DNA of 64,000 bases from Eucalyptus grandis (taxonomy: Eukaryota; Streptophyta; Magnoliopsida; Myrtales; Myrtaceae), in NCBI RefSeq assembly GCF_016545825.1, contig NC_052622.1, positions 43,547,263 to 43,611,262 on the forward strand. Reading direction: 5' to 3'. Shown piece after piece: positions 12,240 to 24,184 of this stretch. A program made the translations under genes and the position numbers. The stretch's first letter is position 1. Each line of letters opens with the position of its first letter. The notes beneath the pieces are model-generated. The model worked only from the letters and a program-made list of their open reading frames with translations, was not told the origin of the DNA and searched no databases.

Positions 12240-14970
12240 ATGGGGAAGGCCGTTCTTGGGGAAGGTGACGTTCTCCAAGGATACGCCTATCTGTATGGAC
12301 CTAATCGACACCGTCCCATGATCTAATGACTATTATATGTCTGATTTATCATTGGTCCCATGAGCCGTCGACCCTCCCAAAATTATCACGGAATTTCTTA
12401 TAACAGGCTCCTTATTACACAAAAAAATAATTTGAAAACATATATTTTTTTAAAATAATTATTTATATTATCTCGTTTATAAAAAATAATTAAAAATATT
12501 TTTCTCATTTATAAAAATATTCAAACATAAATCGTTATCATCATTGAATAATTATTTCAAATAATAAAAACAGTCTTTTTTTTTTTTTTAAATCTCGAGT
12601 CATTTATTTTTCGTGAAATAAACGGAGTTTTGTTATAAAATATTTCTTTTAAAAATGTAAAAATCTTTTGATTTAATTAATAACATAAATAAAATGAAGT
12701 TGTTGCTACAAGTTAGATGAGGTTTGCATTCGTAGGGTGGTAAGTCAACGAGATTATTTTAAATGGGTGATTGAGTGTTCGGCATGAGATTGATTACACG
12801 CAAACCGAATGCTTGATAACTCCATCAAAGATTTGCTGTTTCGAATTTCTTGAGTGCTTGTAAAAGGCTTTTTTTTTTTTTTTGGTAAAGGTAATTTATG
12901 GAAATTATTCTGACATTTTTAAAATGGGAAAGCCGTGCACGCTATCTCAAAGAGCAGAACAATTCTATAATAATTAGCTACTTTTATCGAAAAATAACTC
13001 ATAATAGTTTAGTACGATAGCCCATTTGATGGACGAGGATTCTGTCCAAATGCTCCTTTGAAAAAAAAAAAAAGCTTTGCCTAAAGTTCTAGAGAGATAA
13101 AGCAAGAGGACCTTTGAATATTATTACTGAAAATGTTAAAGTTGATTTAGCCTTTAAGTAGTATGAAGAGAAGCTCATGGTGTACCCATCTTCTTTATAT
13201 TAAACCAAAAACCATCCAATTAATTTTCTTCTCTTTCTACCAAAACTACCCTTTTAAAATATTTACATAAAATTAACAATTAAATTCTACCCACAATCTA
13301 AGCACCGACTTGCTTTACTCAAAGGATAACTACCCTCGCTCATTTCTTCCACCGACAATAATTTGCTTTTTCTTTTACGAAGTAATTCAAGTACACACGC
13401 ATTTCGACGAAAAACGCATATTGCGCGCTAAACTCTAATTTAAATTTAATATGTTTCACAAAAAATGTATAACTTGAAAAATATTATCCAAGAATGATCG
13501 TTGTTATCATATGAAATAATTAACCAATGAAAAACATTTTCATTACCTACAATAATTTATGTCTAATATTTTCGTGAATGATGAAAAATATATTTCGCCA
13601 TTCATTTTTACAAGCATATAAGAAAATCATTTTTAGGAAATTTTTTTTAAAATGTCATTTTCGCGAAAAATGTTATAATTTTGCATCACTCCATAAAAAC
13701 AAACTAGCACCAACCTTTTCTGTGGATAAGTTGAGCAATCTTATTTAGAATACAGGTGAGTGTTGTCACGCTACAAACTCTGTCTAAAAATCCATCACGA
13801 GAAAAAAATTTTCTTGTCATAAGTACAAGGATCAACTAAACAAATATACACCACTTCTCACTAATATCTTTGTGAAAATCACATATCATCTTTCTTGCTG
13901 GACGCTGTACATAAGTATTCATCTTATTCTATGGGTTAGGCAACATATATCTGTTCTTAAACTATGCATTACTCCTATAATCAGTCAAGACAAAAACACT
14001 ACAATCGTTCTAGTGACCACCTTTATCAAGTGAGAAGTGGGAATAATATTGTCGTGTCAAATTAGAGTTATATCATAGATTATGGTGTTTTTGGGCTGTG
14101 CATTGTCCAAGACAAGATCTTCCCTCGTACTGTCCATGATGAATCTCTTTCTATAATATGTATAGCTTGCAGTTTATAACCTAAAACATAAGTTTAACCT
14201 CATCTCTCTTATATTGAGAGAGAGAGAGAGTTATTAATCTTAAAATTTAACATTGATGATATTCCTAAAGATACTCGGTACGATATTCTCGTTTACATAA
14301 TTAGTTTTAAAAGAGTACACTACGCGCATGCAATTACTTTGAAGATTAATTATGATGATAGTGCCCCTAATCATGTCGACATTTGTGAAAAATGAGATCA
14401 AATGGCGAGTAGATATACATAGAAAAAAGTTGGTGGCTTCTCAACGAATGGGTATTAAATATAACAAGAGGGTAACTTTGAAAAGTGAAAAGCAAGACAA
14501 ACGGTGGTTTTGGCTTACTTAGATAAATATAGATCAGATATAACCATTTTAACACCAAAACCCTCTACCCCCCCCCCTCCCCTTCCTCTCTCAGTGTACA
14601 TGCGTCTCATTTACCGTTCTATTTTTCAATTCAAGTCACTAATCCATGATGATTTTTGCATAATTAAGAATCCACACTTACAATTAGTTCTACATGTACT
14701 GTTGATGAGATACACGCACGAATCAGAGATAGAGAAGAGGTTTGCGTCGCTTAAGAAGTGTCCTAGAAGAACAATGCTGGAAACAGAAGTATAGATTGAA
14801 TATAGAAAGGATTTTGAATACAATCATTTGTTGATAAGTGGTTGCGCTTCATCGGATGACTTCGAATCCATCTTTGTACCCTAAGGAAGGAGAGAGGGAG
14901 AGAGAGTGAGAGAGACTAACCTGAAATCTCATAAGCTGGAGAGAAGGAAAGAGAGAGAGAGAGAGAGAGA
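12240..14970. other. AT-rich intergenic region
   Basis: No coding signal. The stretch has long A/T homopolymers (for example near 12576 and 12867), a GA microsatellite at about 14216-14231, and a C-run near 14570. It separates the hydrolase promoter from the MIR166 locus. Confidence 0.6.
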
Positions 14971-14974
14971 GAGA
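14951..14974. repeat. (GA)n microsatellite next to MIR166
   Basis: About twelve perfect GA units just beyond the 3' arm of the MIR166 hairpin. As the precursor is minus strand, it would be transcribed as (CU)n directly downstream of the stem. Further GA tracts lie at about 14891-14913 and 15151-15166. Confidence 0.85.
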
Positions 14975-14979
14975 AAGGA

Positions 14980-15085
14980 GGGAGGGAGGGGAATGAAGCC
15001 TGGTCCGAGAGAAATCTCCTGAGGGATCGACATGGCCAGTTTGACAAATTTCTTGAGCCAGACGACATTCCCCTCACCCCCCACT
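14980..15085 (-). ncRNA. MIR166: MIR166 precursor hairpin
   Basis: The minus strand carries the canonical 21-nt miR166 at 15008-14988 (begins TCGGACCAGG, ends TTCATTCCCC). The matching star arm is at about 15071-15051 (begins GGAATGTCGT, then CTGGCTC). The order star-loop-mature is the miR166 arrangement, and the loop region is about 42 nt. Hand pairing of the arms gives a near-continuous duplex: four G-C pairs, then mostly Watson-Crick pairs with a few mismatches and G-U wobbles. miR166 is known to cut or repress transcripts of class III HD-ZIP factors (PHABULOSA, REVOLUTA and relatives), limiting them to the upper leaf side and controlling meristem and vascular patterning. The transcription start should lie above 15085 and was not located. 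Confidence 0.92.
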
Positions 15086-15089
15086 TTGT

Positions 15090-16740
15090 CGGACTTCTCA
15101 CTTCGGCCTATTCAGTGAGACCATTCCCTTCAACACAGCACTTATGCTAGAGAGAGAGAGAGAGAGGAGTTGTTAAGCCATTGTTGAGGAGGGTGGTCTT
15201 CCCTTTGAAGCTCAAACTTGGGGCTTGGAGTCTTAGCCGTGAAGCTTTGCCAAAGTGAGTATGGCATGGTTACGCAGCTTTCTTTCTTTTTACAGCTCAC
15301 CATTCTCTTTTCCAACTTTTCCCCCGGTGGGTAGCTCACGAGCGCACAAATCATCGCCCCTTTGCCTTACTTATGCAAAGTTCTTTTTGTTTCCTGAATT
15401 TGCGCGGGTACCCTTTAGAACCCCTTTTGAAACCCCAGTTCTGTATAGGGTAAAAGGGAAAAATAAAATAAAATAAAGAGAGAAATAATTGTATCGGTTT
15501 ATTTTTGGAAAGGCAAAATTACGCCAAAAGCGTTAGACATTTTAACCAATTTCAGTGACACGGGAGGGGACACCGTGTTTTTGCGCGACGATGGTTGATT
15601 CATTCTCTCTTTCGTGTTTTTCCTTTGAGAAATGTGAAAAAGACGGTGATATCACCTTATGGAAGGCGACGGTCTACTCTTGACCACAAAAGCATCTCCT
15701 AAAAGGAGAATGAATTTTCATCCGGTTTCTATGGAAGTGGCCTTCTTTAAAACATCAGTTTATTTACCCATAATTATGCATAGTTATGCAAAAAAAAAAA
15801 ATTACTAAATCGCAGACAATTCTTCTGCGAGTTAAGAAAGTTCATTCTACTTAATATTTGTTAGATTGGAATTATCAAGATTTCTGTCATTCTATAATGT
15901 TGCAAAAACATTCTAATATATAAAAGCCTGCATAATCATTTACATGACACATTATAATGTTGATATACCACACCTTATGTTTAAATGTGCTCACTCGAGC
16001 CTATCCTTGGCACAATATTATTTATTCTAGTCATGATCACCCCATTTTCACAATTTCATAATGTGTGTTACAAGCTTGTAGTTTTGGCGAGACTAGATAG
16101 TCAACAAAAGCAACAATTCAAACTCAAGCAACATGGAATCAGAGGCGTGATTAAAATAAAAAGTGAATCTAACTCCCCACATTATACAATTTTACTTGAA
16201 CAAAATTTATCTTTTACTAAGTTTCTATGCATTTTCTCATATTTCGCCCTATAAATTCGAATGTATGAGATGTTTTGTCTCGCTTTTTAGGCTATGATTC
16301 TTCATTTGCCAATACAAAAACTATACTATCGTTATTTATGCGAAGTCCATCACAAAGCTAGCAATACATTGTTGTAACTTTTTACTTCTTGAAATCAATT
16401 AACTTTTGCATTTCCCTTTCGAAAATTGTGCACGATATTTTACTAATTAATTTTAGTGCAAAGCACGAGACCTAAAATAAATATGAATAACGGGTTTAGC
16501 TTTTGTGGTTTTATAGCGCAAGGGCTATTTTTGACAATTAGCTTTGGAAGTTTTATATTCCAAGTGCCAAAATGAGTATAGCTAGCATAATGTGAGAATT
16601 GTGGTCACAAGAGCACCGTCACAAATTCATTGTAACGGTGCCGTTAGGCTAGCTGCACTCTTTTCTTTTCTTCTTCTTTTCCGTTTATATTTCAACATCA
16701 TATCAAAGGTCTACTAAATGGTTCAATTAGCACCAACGTG
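15090..16740. other. MIR166 upstream side and intergenic DNA
   Basis: Probable promoter side of the minus-strand MIR166 locus, followed by AT-rich DNA. No protein-coding frame is credible, and no clear TATA box was fixed for the miRNA. Confidence 0.45.
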
Positions 16741-16749
16741 ATAATTTAG

Positions 16750-17395
16750 GACCTGTTTGTTAAAAATAATTTATGTTCCTCGGAACAACTTTTTTTGTTC
16801 TTTTGTTCCAGGGAACGAAAAAAGAATAGAAACATATTTAGTAAAAATTTTATTCGCGAAAACAAAAAAATCTATTTTTTTTATTCTCCAGAATAGATTT
16901 GGAACAGAAACAAGAAGTAGAAGAAAATAATTTCTTATTCCAAAAACAATTTTTCTTTTCTCTTCTTTTTTTTCTCTGTTATTTCCTTCTTCTTCCTTTT
17001 GGTTGGTCACTGGCAACCTCGCTGGAGCGTCCCCAGCCCCCGACGACGCCGAGCCATGGCAAGGCTTGCCTGGCCACCGAGGCCACTGGCGAGCTCACCG
17101 ACCCTCACCCAGCCTGCCTCCAGCCACTGCCGTGGCCGGCAACCAGCCACAAAGGAGGAAGAAGGAAAAAAAAAAAAGAAGAAAAAAAAGGAAAAATATT
17201 AAAAAAATAAAAAGAAACAACAAAATTATACAATTTTACCGAATGCATTTCTATCCCGGAATAGAAATTTTTTGCAGTTATCAAGCACGTTCTTATACTT
17301 AGAATTGTTTCGGAAAACAGAAATTAAAAAAAAATATAATTTCTCATAAAAAATTATTCCTCGAAACAAAATCGTTACCAAGCACGTCTTTATAG
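16750..17395. repeat. Inverted-end repeat element with GC-rich core
   Basis: The left end (GTTTGTTAAAAATAATTT, then GTTCCTCGGAACA) and the reverse complement of the right end (GTGCTTGGTAACGATTTTG, then TTCGAGGAATAATTTTT) are imperfect inverted copies. Between them lie poly-pyrimidine runs and a roughly 120-bp GC-rich core at 17025-17150. Related elements occur at 22180-22620, 61040-61460 and 62390-63500. It looks like a non-autonomous, MITE-like DNA element; the superfamily is unknown. ORFs inside are shadows. Confidence 0.5.
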
Positions 17396-17399
17396 AACT

Positions 17400-18640
17400 T
17401 GCAGAAATTTTTTATTAAAATTCAAGGAGTCTTTAAATTGCGTTTGGTAGTCCAAATAGGATAAATTCTATCTGGTATTTGACAATTAGCTTTGCATAGA
17501 CAACGGTAGTCACGGGATAGTCGATCGAGAGGGCGACGGATAGAAATGGCAGACTTAGGGTGCTATATGGAGTGTTGGACGTGGTGGGTTGAGGTTAAAG
17601 CAGCTGGACACAAGGAAGGATTTTCAATGTTTTTGGATCTTTTCGCAGGTTTCACCAAATGTACGATAGAATTTTCTATAATCTAAAAAATATTTTAAGA
17701 ATATCTATTATATTATCTTATGCCATCCCAATTCGAATTCAGCCGTCTAAACACGATATTATTCCTTTGAAATGCGTGCTCTTTGCTCTCAAAACAGTTA
17801 GGTTCGAATCAATCATTTCATTAGTCTCTTTTAGACTATTTAACTTTAGTCCTTTTCTAGTGCTTTCATTGATGCATTCATTGCATATATCCGCAATCTG
17901 GGCAAGTTGTGCCTGAGGCGGCTTTCAAAAGAGGCAGATCCAACACGTTGGTTAAAGCCCCTTTTTCACGATTAATTGCGGAGCCGATGCGTCGAGTCGT
18001 ATCCATATCACTGCCCATCCGCCTTCCTTGACAGAGAAGATGAAAAGCTTCGGACCACTGGTGGTTAGTGCCTAATGATTTGGTCCTACTAGGGCTAATC
18101 GCTAGGGCCGTGCACATACTCAAATAAAGGTAAAATATTATTTCGGGTGGCGGGCTTCGCGTGAATTGCGCATGATTCAATGATGGCAACAAGATGTACA
18201 TCTACTTCACGTTCCCATCCCGATGGCAATGACTCGTTAGAGACAGTCTTAAGAAGCAAAGCGCAACTTCCGGTTTACAAGTTTCAATGGGAACGAAATG
18301 GTAAAGCCTCGACTGATGGAAAACAATGTCGCACTTTTTGAGTGTAAAACACATGTCCGCAGAGAAGTAAGCAGCTAATAATGTCGTTCATCTTAAAGTC
18401 ATTATTACCGCCTAATTTTCATGACATGATCCACTTAGAAATTGAATTTGGACGGTGTCGTCTCGATGAAGTCAAGACTATAGTTAGTTCACTCGCCAAT
18501 GGAAGCCTTCGCCTCCATTAAAGGTGGTCCCCATTCCCCCTCCTTTCACCACCTTCCTCCTCCCTTCTCCTCCGCCGTCGTCTTCTTCTTCTTCTTCTTC
18601 TTCCAATCCTTCTCGTCTCAGCCGTCACCCCCCTCTCTCG
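17400..18640. other. Intergenic, MKK upstream region
   Basis: No supported gene. A 107-codon minus-strand frame at 17878-18201 shows no domain and was not accepted. A (TTC)n tract lies at about 18583-18604, just upstream of the MKK TATA box. Confidence 0.5.
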
Positions 18641-18646
18641 CTCACT

Positions 18647-18652
18647 TATATA
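18647..18652 (+). promoter_or_regulatory. TATA box of the MAP kinase kinase gene
   Basis: TATATA in a C/T-rich context, 60 bp before the chosen start codon at 18712. Transcription would begin around 18680, which rules out the in-frame upstream ATG at 18499. Confidence 0.65.
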
Positions 18653-18711
18653 CTCCACCTTTTCTCCACCAGAGAGAGTCCAAACACTCTCTCCCTCTCT
18701 CCCACGATCAC

Positions 18712-19757
18712 ATGGCCCTCGTCCGCCACCGCCGGCAACTCAACCTCCGCCTATCCTTGCCGGAGCCCTCCGACCTCCTCCCACCCTTCCCCGCCCCCTC
18801 CGCCTCCTCCTCCTCTGCTGCCCCCGCACCCCCCACCATCTCCCCCTCTGACCTCGAGACCATCCACGTCCTCGGCCACGGCAACGGCGGCACCATCTAC
18901 AAGGTCCGGCACAGGCGCACCTCCGCTGTCTACGCCCTCAAGGTCATCCGCTCCAGCTCCGATGCCTCCGCCCGCCGCGGTGCCCGACGCGAGGTCGAGG
19001 TCCTGCGCCGCACCGCCGACTCCCCCAACGTGGTCCACTGCCACGGCTCCTTCGAGGAGCCGTGCGGGGACGTCGCCATCCTCCTCGAGTACATGGACCT
19101 GGGGAACCTGGGGTCGGTGCTCCGGAACTACGGCCCGCTCAGTGAGTCGGACCTCGCCGACATCGCTCGCCAGGTCCTGAACGGTCTCGACCAACTCCAC
19201 TCGCGCAAGATCATACACCGAGACATCAAGCCATCGAATCTGCTCGTGAACTCGAAGATGGAGGTCAAGATCGCCGACTTCGGCGTGAGCAAAATCATGT
19301 GCAGGTGCGGCTGCATAAATTCATACAAACCCTCTATTTTCATGAACGTGCCAGACCGTCTGTAAACATGTTGACAGTCGCATACCATTGCAGGACTCTC
19401 GAAGCGTGCGACTCGTACGTCGGCACGTGCGCCTACATGAGTCCGGAGCGGTTCGACCCGGATTCCAACGGAGGCAGTTATAACGGTTACGCGGGGGACG
19501 TGTGGGGGTTGGGGCTGACCCTGCTGGAGCTGTACCTGGGCTACTTTCCGTTCCTGGATCCGGGACAGCGGCCCGATTGGGCCAGCCTCGTGTGCGCCAT
19601 CTGCTTCGGCGAGATACCGAGCCTGCCGGAGCGGGCAAGCGGCGAGTTCCGGAGCTTCGTCGAGTGCTGCTTGCAGAAGGAGTCCGGCAAGAGGTGGACG
19701 GTGTCGCAGCTTCTGACCCACCCGTTTGTGTGCAAGGATCCGACATCCGGGGCCTGA
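18712..19757 (+). CDS. Group D MAP kinase kinase (MKK7/MKK9-like)
   Basis: Two exons, 18712-19304 and 19394-19757, encode 318 aa. This is a cytoplasmic/nuclear kinase that phosphorylates MAP kinases in stress, ethylene and defence signalling (family knowledge). It starts MALVRHRRQLNLRLSLP, the basic-plus-LxL docking motif for MAPKs. It then has a Gly-rich loop (GHGNGGTIYKV), catalytic Lys in YALKVI, the HRDIKPSN loop, DFGVSK, and an activation segment with T-x5-S (TLEACDS) before GTCAYMSPERF, and it ends HPFVCKDPTSGA. The length is typical. The 89-nt intron (GTGCGG...TTGCAG) falls between KIMC and the activation-loop Thr; without splicing, the frame ends at 19365. Arabidopsis MKK7/8/9/10 are intronless as I recall, so this intron is unusual. 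The very GC-rich exon 1 produces long false antisense frames. Confidence 0.9.
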
Positions 19758-19759
19758 AG

Positions 19760-22170
19760 TGAAGGTCGACCCGAATGAAGTGTCCAACATCATTCGGACC
19801 TTTTTTTTTTTTTTTAGAGATTTTGATCTTGTACATAATGGGCGAATTGTAGGAATTACATTTTTTTGCTCTAAATTTGATTAATCAAGGTTCATGACAA
19901 TGGATGAGGATCTTTTGCAATCCTTCTCTTCTTAGCTGGTTTAAGTTGTTTATGACGTGGTATGACTGCAGTAAGATTTAAGAACGAATAATTATAGAAA
20001 CAGGACAATAATCAATTCACTACAAATAAATGAACACGTAAATGAAAAGGAAAACTTACCGTTAGACCCGAAATATTAAAGTTATTCGCGTTTTGATCTG
20101 GGCAGAAGTTTATACCAAACCTAATCTTAATTTGAAAAAGTTCCGACAGCAAAATTGAAAGGTAAATGCGAAAGTGAAACTTCGAAATTTTCTTTTCTCA
20201 CATTTTATATCTAGGAGCACAAGCATGAAGACCTAAATATGTGGAAGCCCATGAAACACCTAACAAGTCTTATTAACCAATTAAGTTCAAACTATTAATC
20301 TTACATTACATGTAGTGCAATTTGAACAAGTAATCTCTGACTTTTGAACTGGAAATCTCTCAACTCCCGAGCGACCGCGCTACCTTAGGGGTTACTTTTG
20401 AAATATTTCAGCTTTTGTTAGGTGCTAGACTTTTATTGTACATTTTTTTCCCAATAATGCCTCGAACCTAATTTTTATTTATTTTTATGAGTGACGAGAA
20501 CCCGCGCCGTCCTCAATGGCGCGAATTGTGGCTGCCTCCGACTTTCTATAGATATTTCTCTTCCAAATTATATCCTCTAAGTCCATGGACAAAGTAAGAA
20601 TCCCACGAAACCATTAAATTATATTTTAGTACTGCACAAATCTATTTTGGCAATGACAAATTTTCAAATATACGAAGCATGCAAGCGTGGATCTCCTTAA
20701 TCCATGAGCACACGTAAGTAGAGTAGTAATTCACCTTCCAAGGATCGAAAGCCGTTAGAGACTCGGTCAATTTCAAGTTCAATTTGTCGGTCAGGGACTG
20801 CTATCGAAAGCCGTCTATCCATGTCTCACCTTCGCAAGTGACCGGCCCACATATTTCTCTTTAAGTCGGCCAACCGTTTGTGAAAAAGCTTGAAAAATAT
20901 CGAATTTAAATATTAAATAATGTAGTAATGTTTGGTTGGGCACTCCAGTAGGACCCCATCGATCAAATTTTCCCTCTTGATAAGTTGACAAAACGAAACG
21001 AGACAAAAAAGGATAATTTGCCCAAAAGCCGAACAAAGACGAAAAGTTCTTCGAAAATGATGCTCTGACCCTTCACTGCCTATTGTAATCTTGGCCCTTT
21101 AATGGAAAATTATACAAGAGAAGGTAGTTCACTTTCATGGGTAATCGTCCTATTCCTTGGCCCACAAAAGTATCAGAACGAAGCATGTACATCGAAACGA
21201 AGGATGCAAACAAATACTTTGTCCTTTCCCTTCGTTATATACAAATAGGACAATGAAAACAACTGAGATTGTATTCGTGTATATAACAATAACTGGGGGC
21301 CATCTAATTTGACTTTTTCAAACCTCCTTAGAGTCTCAAAGCCTTTTGAGAAATTTGGAGGTGTTTAACAACTATTTTCAATGGGCTTTGGGATGAAAAC
21401 TAGCATTGAAAATGTTGAAAGTCCAATGTTAATAGAGACTAAGACTAGATTTGGACAGAATGTTATGTCTAGAATCGTTTTCTTTCCATCATCTTTCACT
21501 ATTTTTAGGGTTTGTGATTGTTCATTGACACTAATGATCCGCCTAGGGTCGCATGACTTAGGCGACCCTCGCCAAGGACGCAAGTCACCCAAGGTAGTGT
21601 GACCTCGACCGATAGCTGTCGATGCCTGGCTTGCTAGGTTTGATTTTTTTAATAAAAAAGTTACAGTCAAAATCCTTTGTAAAAAAAAAAAAATTTGCTA
21701 AACATTATTTAAAATCAAAGTTGGTTTTACAAATGAGCTTTTATCAAACTAATTTACATTTCTCCGATGAATTTTGTCTTTTAGTATCTGTAGTGTACCT
21801 AAAGCCTATTCTAAAGTGGAATCGAACTCACCCTAATCGATGCCATTTACGGAAGCACATTCCTCTGTTTGTAGTTCGAAGAGGCAGATGCTTCGGCGCA
21901 GCTTCTTGATGATGATCCCTCCAGGAACGGAAGCGCACATGTACGTCTCTTCTCGATCAAATCGGAAGGGATTTGGTGCGGGAACGTGAACCGAACGTCG
22001 CCACTTGACTGTTTGTCGCCCGTGAAAGCGACACTAAAAATAGAGTCATCTCTGGCAATGGCACGTCAAATAAGGAGAAAGAAAAATTGCAGCGCACGCT
22101 TTCCTGTGAATGATGGTAAACGTGGAGGCAGGATTGCGGGACAGACAGAATCATCCCTCTGACATTTTAA
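19760..22170. other. Intergenic region with decayed repeats
   Basis: No credible coding sequence. Poly-T at 19801-19815 lies in the MKK 3' flank. The tRNA-like block near 20335-20400 is listed separately. A GC-richer segment at 21540-21630 (GGCGACCCTCGCC and similar) resembles the core of the inverted-end repeats. Confidence 0.5.
20335..20400 (-). repeat. tRNA-like (SINE head) fragment
   Basis: The minus strand contains an A-box-like stretch (GTAGCGCGGTCGCTCGGGAG) and a B-box-like stretch (CCAGTTCAAAAGTC) with tRNA spacing. It does not fold into a complete tRNA by eye and has no intact acceptor stem, so an old tRNA-derived SINE head is more likely than a functional tRNA gene. Confidence 0.35.
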
Positions 22171-22179
22171 TTGTGCCTA

Positions 22180-22625
22180 CACCCACCAAATTGTTTTTCT
22201 ATTTTCGAAAATAAAAAGTTAAGCCGGAAATAAATTTAAAGTAGAAACGAGAAGTAAAAAAAAAAAAAAAAAATTTATTTCTTATTTTTAAAAATAATTT
22301 TTAGAAATAAGTTAATTTTTTTTTTTTTTTCTTGTCGGCCACCATTAGTCGCCCGGAGTCACCGCCCACCGCCGGCATAAATGGGTCGTGCAAAGAACGG
22401 CGGCGGCGGCGGTAGCGACCTGTGAACAAGAATAAAAAATAAATAAATATAAAAAAGAAATCGTTGCATTACCAAACGCATTTTTATTCTTTTTCTATTC
22501 CAAGAGTAGAAATTTTGTATAATTATCAAACAGGTCATTTTACTCGAAATTGTTCCCCGGAATAAAAATAGAAAATAACTATTTTTGAAAAAAAAAACTT
22601 TTCCCCACCCAATAAGCGTTATCAT
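22180..22625. repeat. Inverted-end repeat element, second copy
   Basis: It has the same architecture as 16750-17395: an A/T-rich end, poly-T, a short GC-rich core (22335-22410, with GGCGGCGGCGGCGG), then CCAAACGCATTTTTATTC...AGAGTAGAAATTTT and a Cys-free A/T end. The block at 22475-22530 parallels 17237-17290. Confidence 0.5.
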
Positions 22626-23074
22626 TCGCACCCTAAGATCACCAAAAATGTAAATTTAAGACACATATGTTGTCTCCTATCGTCATTTAAAGGGCCATTA
22701 ATCCATCATCTATGTGCATACCATCATCGGATCTTAGTCAGCTATTCATTAAATATCCTAGATAAAAAAAATTCTCTCTCGCCAAAAATCACCAGTCAGC
22801 ATTTAAATATCCCAAAATTAGACTTCTAAACTAAGGATGGTGATACCGAAAAAGTAATTAACTTACTTCTACGACATGATCATCAAGCTCTTACTCTTGA
22901 AGCTTGCTTCTATGTTCTACTCTTATAACATGAGATGTGTCCTTGTATATTGGTCAATTGCGGGCAAGAAGAAACGCAAATATCGGATCAATACTTCATT
23001 GGTTTTATCCCCCCCCCCTTCCTTTCTCTCCCCAACAACTATCGACATGAACTATTGAGATGTATGTGTAAATT

Positions 23075-23745
23075 ATGTAAAAAAAAAGTCCCACGTCGAA
23101 TAATTATTATGGTGCGAAATAGTTAATAAATTATAATTGACTCATGACGCATTGTTTTAAGTTTTTTAATGTATATGATTTAGCTAAATATGTTGACAGG
23201 GTCAGTTTTAGACTTGGCAATCTTATCGGGTAAAGGTATTAGCTTTCGTTACTCACTCTCAACAAATGATATCAATATTTGGCGAGATCAATGTGATTTT
23301 ATGGCGATGATGAAGGTAGGCCCACTCCCAATATGCTGAATAGCTCAAGGCCTTCATGGTTTGATCCGGCAAATTTTTTATGAATATCTTAATAAGAAAT
23401 CTCATGACCAATGATTCCATGACCTTCGTGATGGTGGAAGAGATGCACATTTAAGTTGAGATATGTTGATGCCAAAGGACACAAATTAAGGGGGAATATA
23501 CCTAACACTAGGCATTCAAGTTGAGATATGCTGGCTTCCAAGGATACAATTAAGAGATAGTAGACCAAAACTAAGATCACAAGTGAGGGGATTAAGATGC
23601 ATGCGAGAATTGCGTGGCATAAAGTAGTTAATATATCACAGTTGATCCATAAAATTATTAATGAACGTAAGTCCAATTAGATATGTTGACAAGTTTGAAC
23701 TTGAGTTTTCTTTTGACAATTTCCTTGGATAAAGTGTGATATCCG
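23075..23745. repeat. Diverged direct repeat pair
   Basis: Segments at about 23100-23240 and 23600-23745 share an ordered series of matches: TAGTTAATA, a TTGA-TCAT/TTGATCCAT block, TAAATTAT/AAATTATTAATG, and GATATGTTGACA followed by a TTTTGAC-like stretch. They could be terminal repeats of a small decayed retroelement or a segmental duplication. No coding domain lies between them. Confidence 0.35.
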
Positions 23746-24184
23746 AAATTTTATTTATATGATATTTCGGATATATAATTAATATGCTAATTGTCAATAG
23801 GGATTGATATTCTCTTGAATACATATCGAATAATTTTCCAACATTAAATTTTTATTGAGTTAAGTTTTCCCTATTGTTCTATATCTTAGTGATTTCAAAA
23901 TAATTTTCCGATTTACCACATTTCAAATGAATATCGATATCCCTGTTTATTAACTGTAATGTAAAATATATATCCAAACTAACCTAATATCTTCATTTTT
24001 AGTTAAATTATGTCATTTGTCACTACTTTAGTTTGGACAAATGTCTTAATTCTCACTTTATTGAATCCATTGGATCTAGTTCTTATAACCTCATGCATGA
24101 CGTTCAAAGGAAAAACACGAAAGAGAGCATATTGGCATTACTCCACTTTAGTATTCCTTGTTAAATTAGAAGAAGAATTGTCGA

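Noticed and set aside
14880..15166. Regular GA tracts considered as CRISPR-like or tandem gene structure
   Set aside because: Simple dinucleotide microsatellites in a plant genome, with no spacers of constant length.
17878..18201. 107-codon minus-strand ORF
   Set aside because: No domain, no splice or promoter context, and it lies in a repeat-rich gap.
18499..18711. In-frame upstream start (MEAFASIKGG) for the MKK gene
   Set aside because: It lies upstream of the TATA box at 18647, and its Phe/Ser-rich translation is not family-like; MALVRHRRQLNLRL is the expected start.
18751..19218. Long minus-strand frame opposite MKK exon 1
   Set aside because: Shadow of a very GC-rich coding exon: Gly/Asp/Val-rich with no domain.
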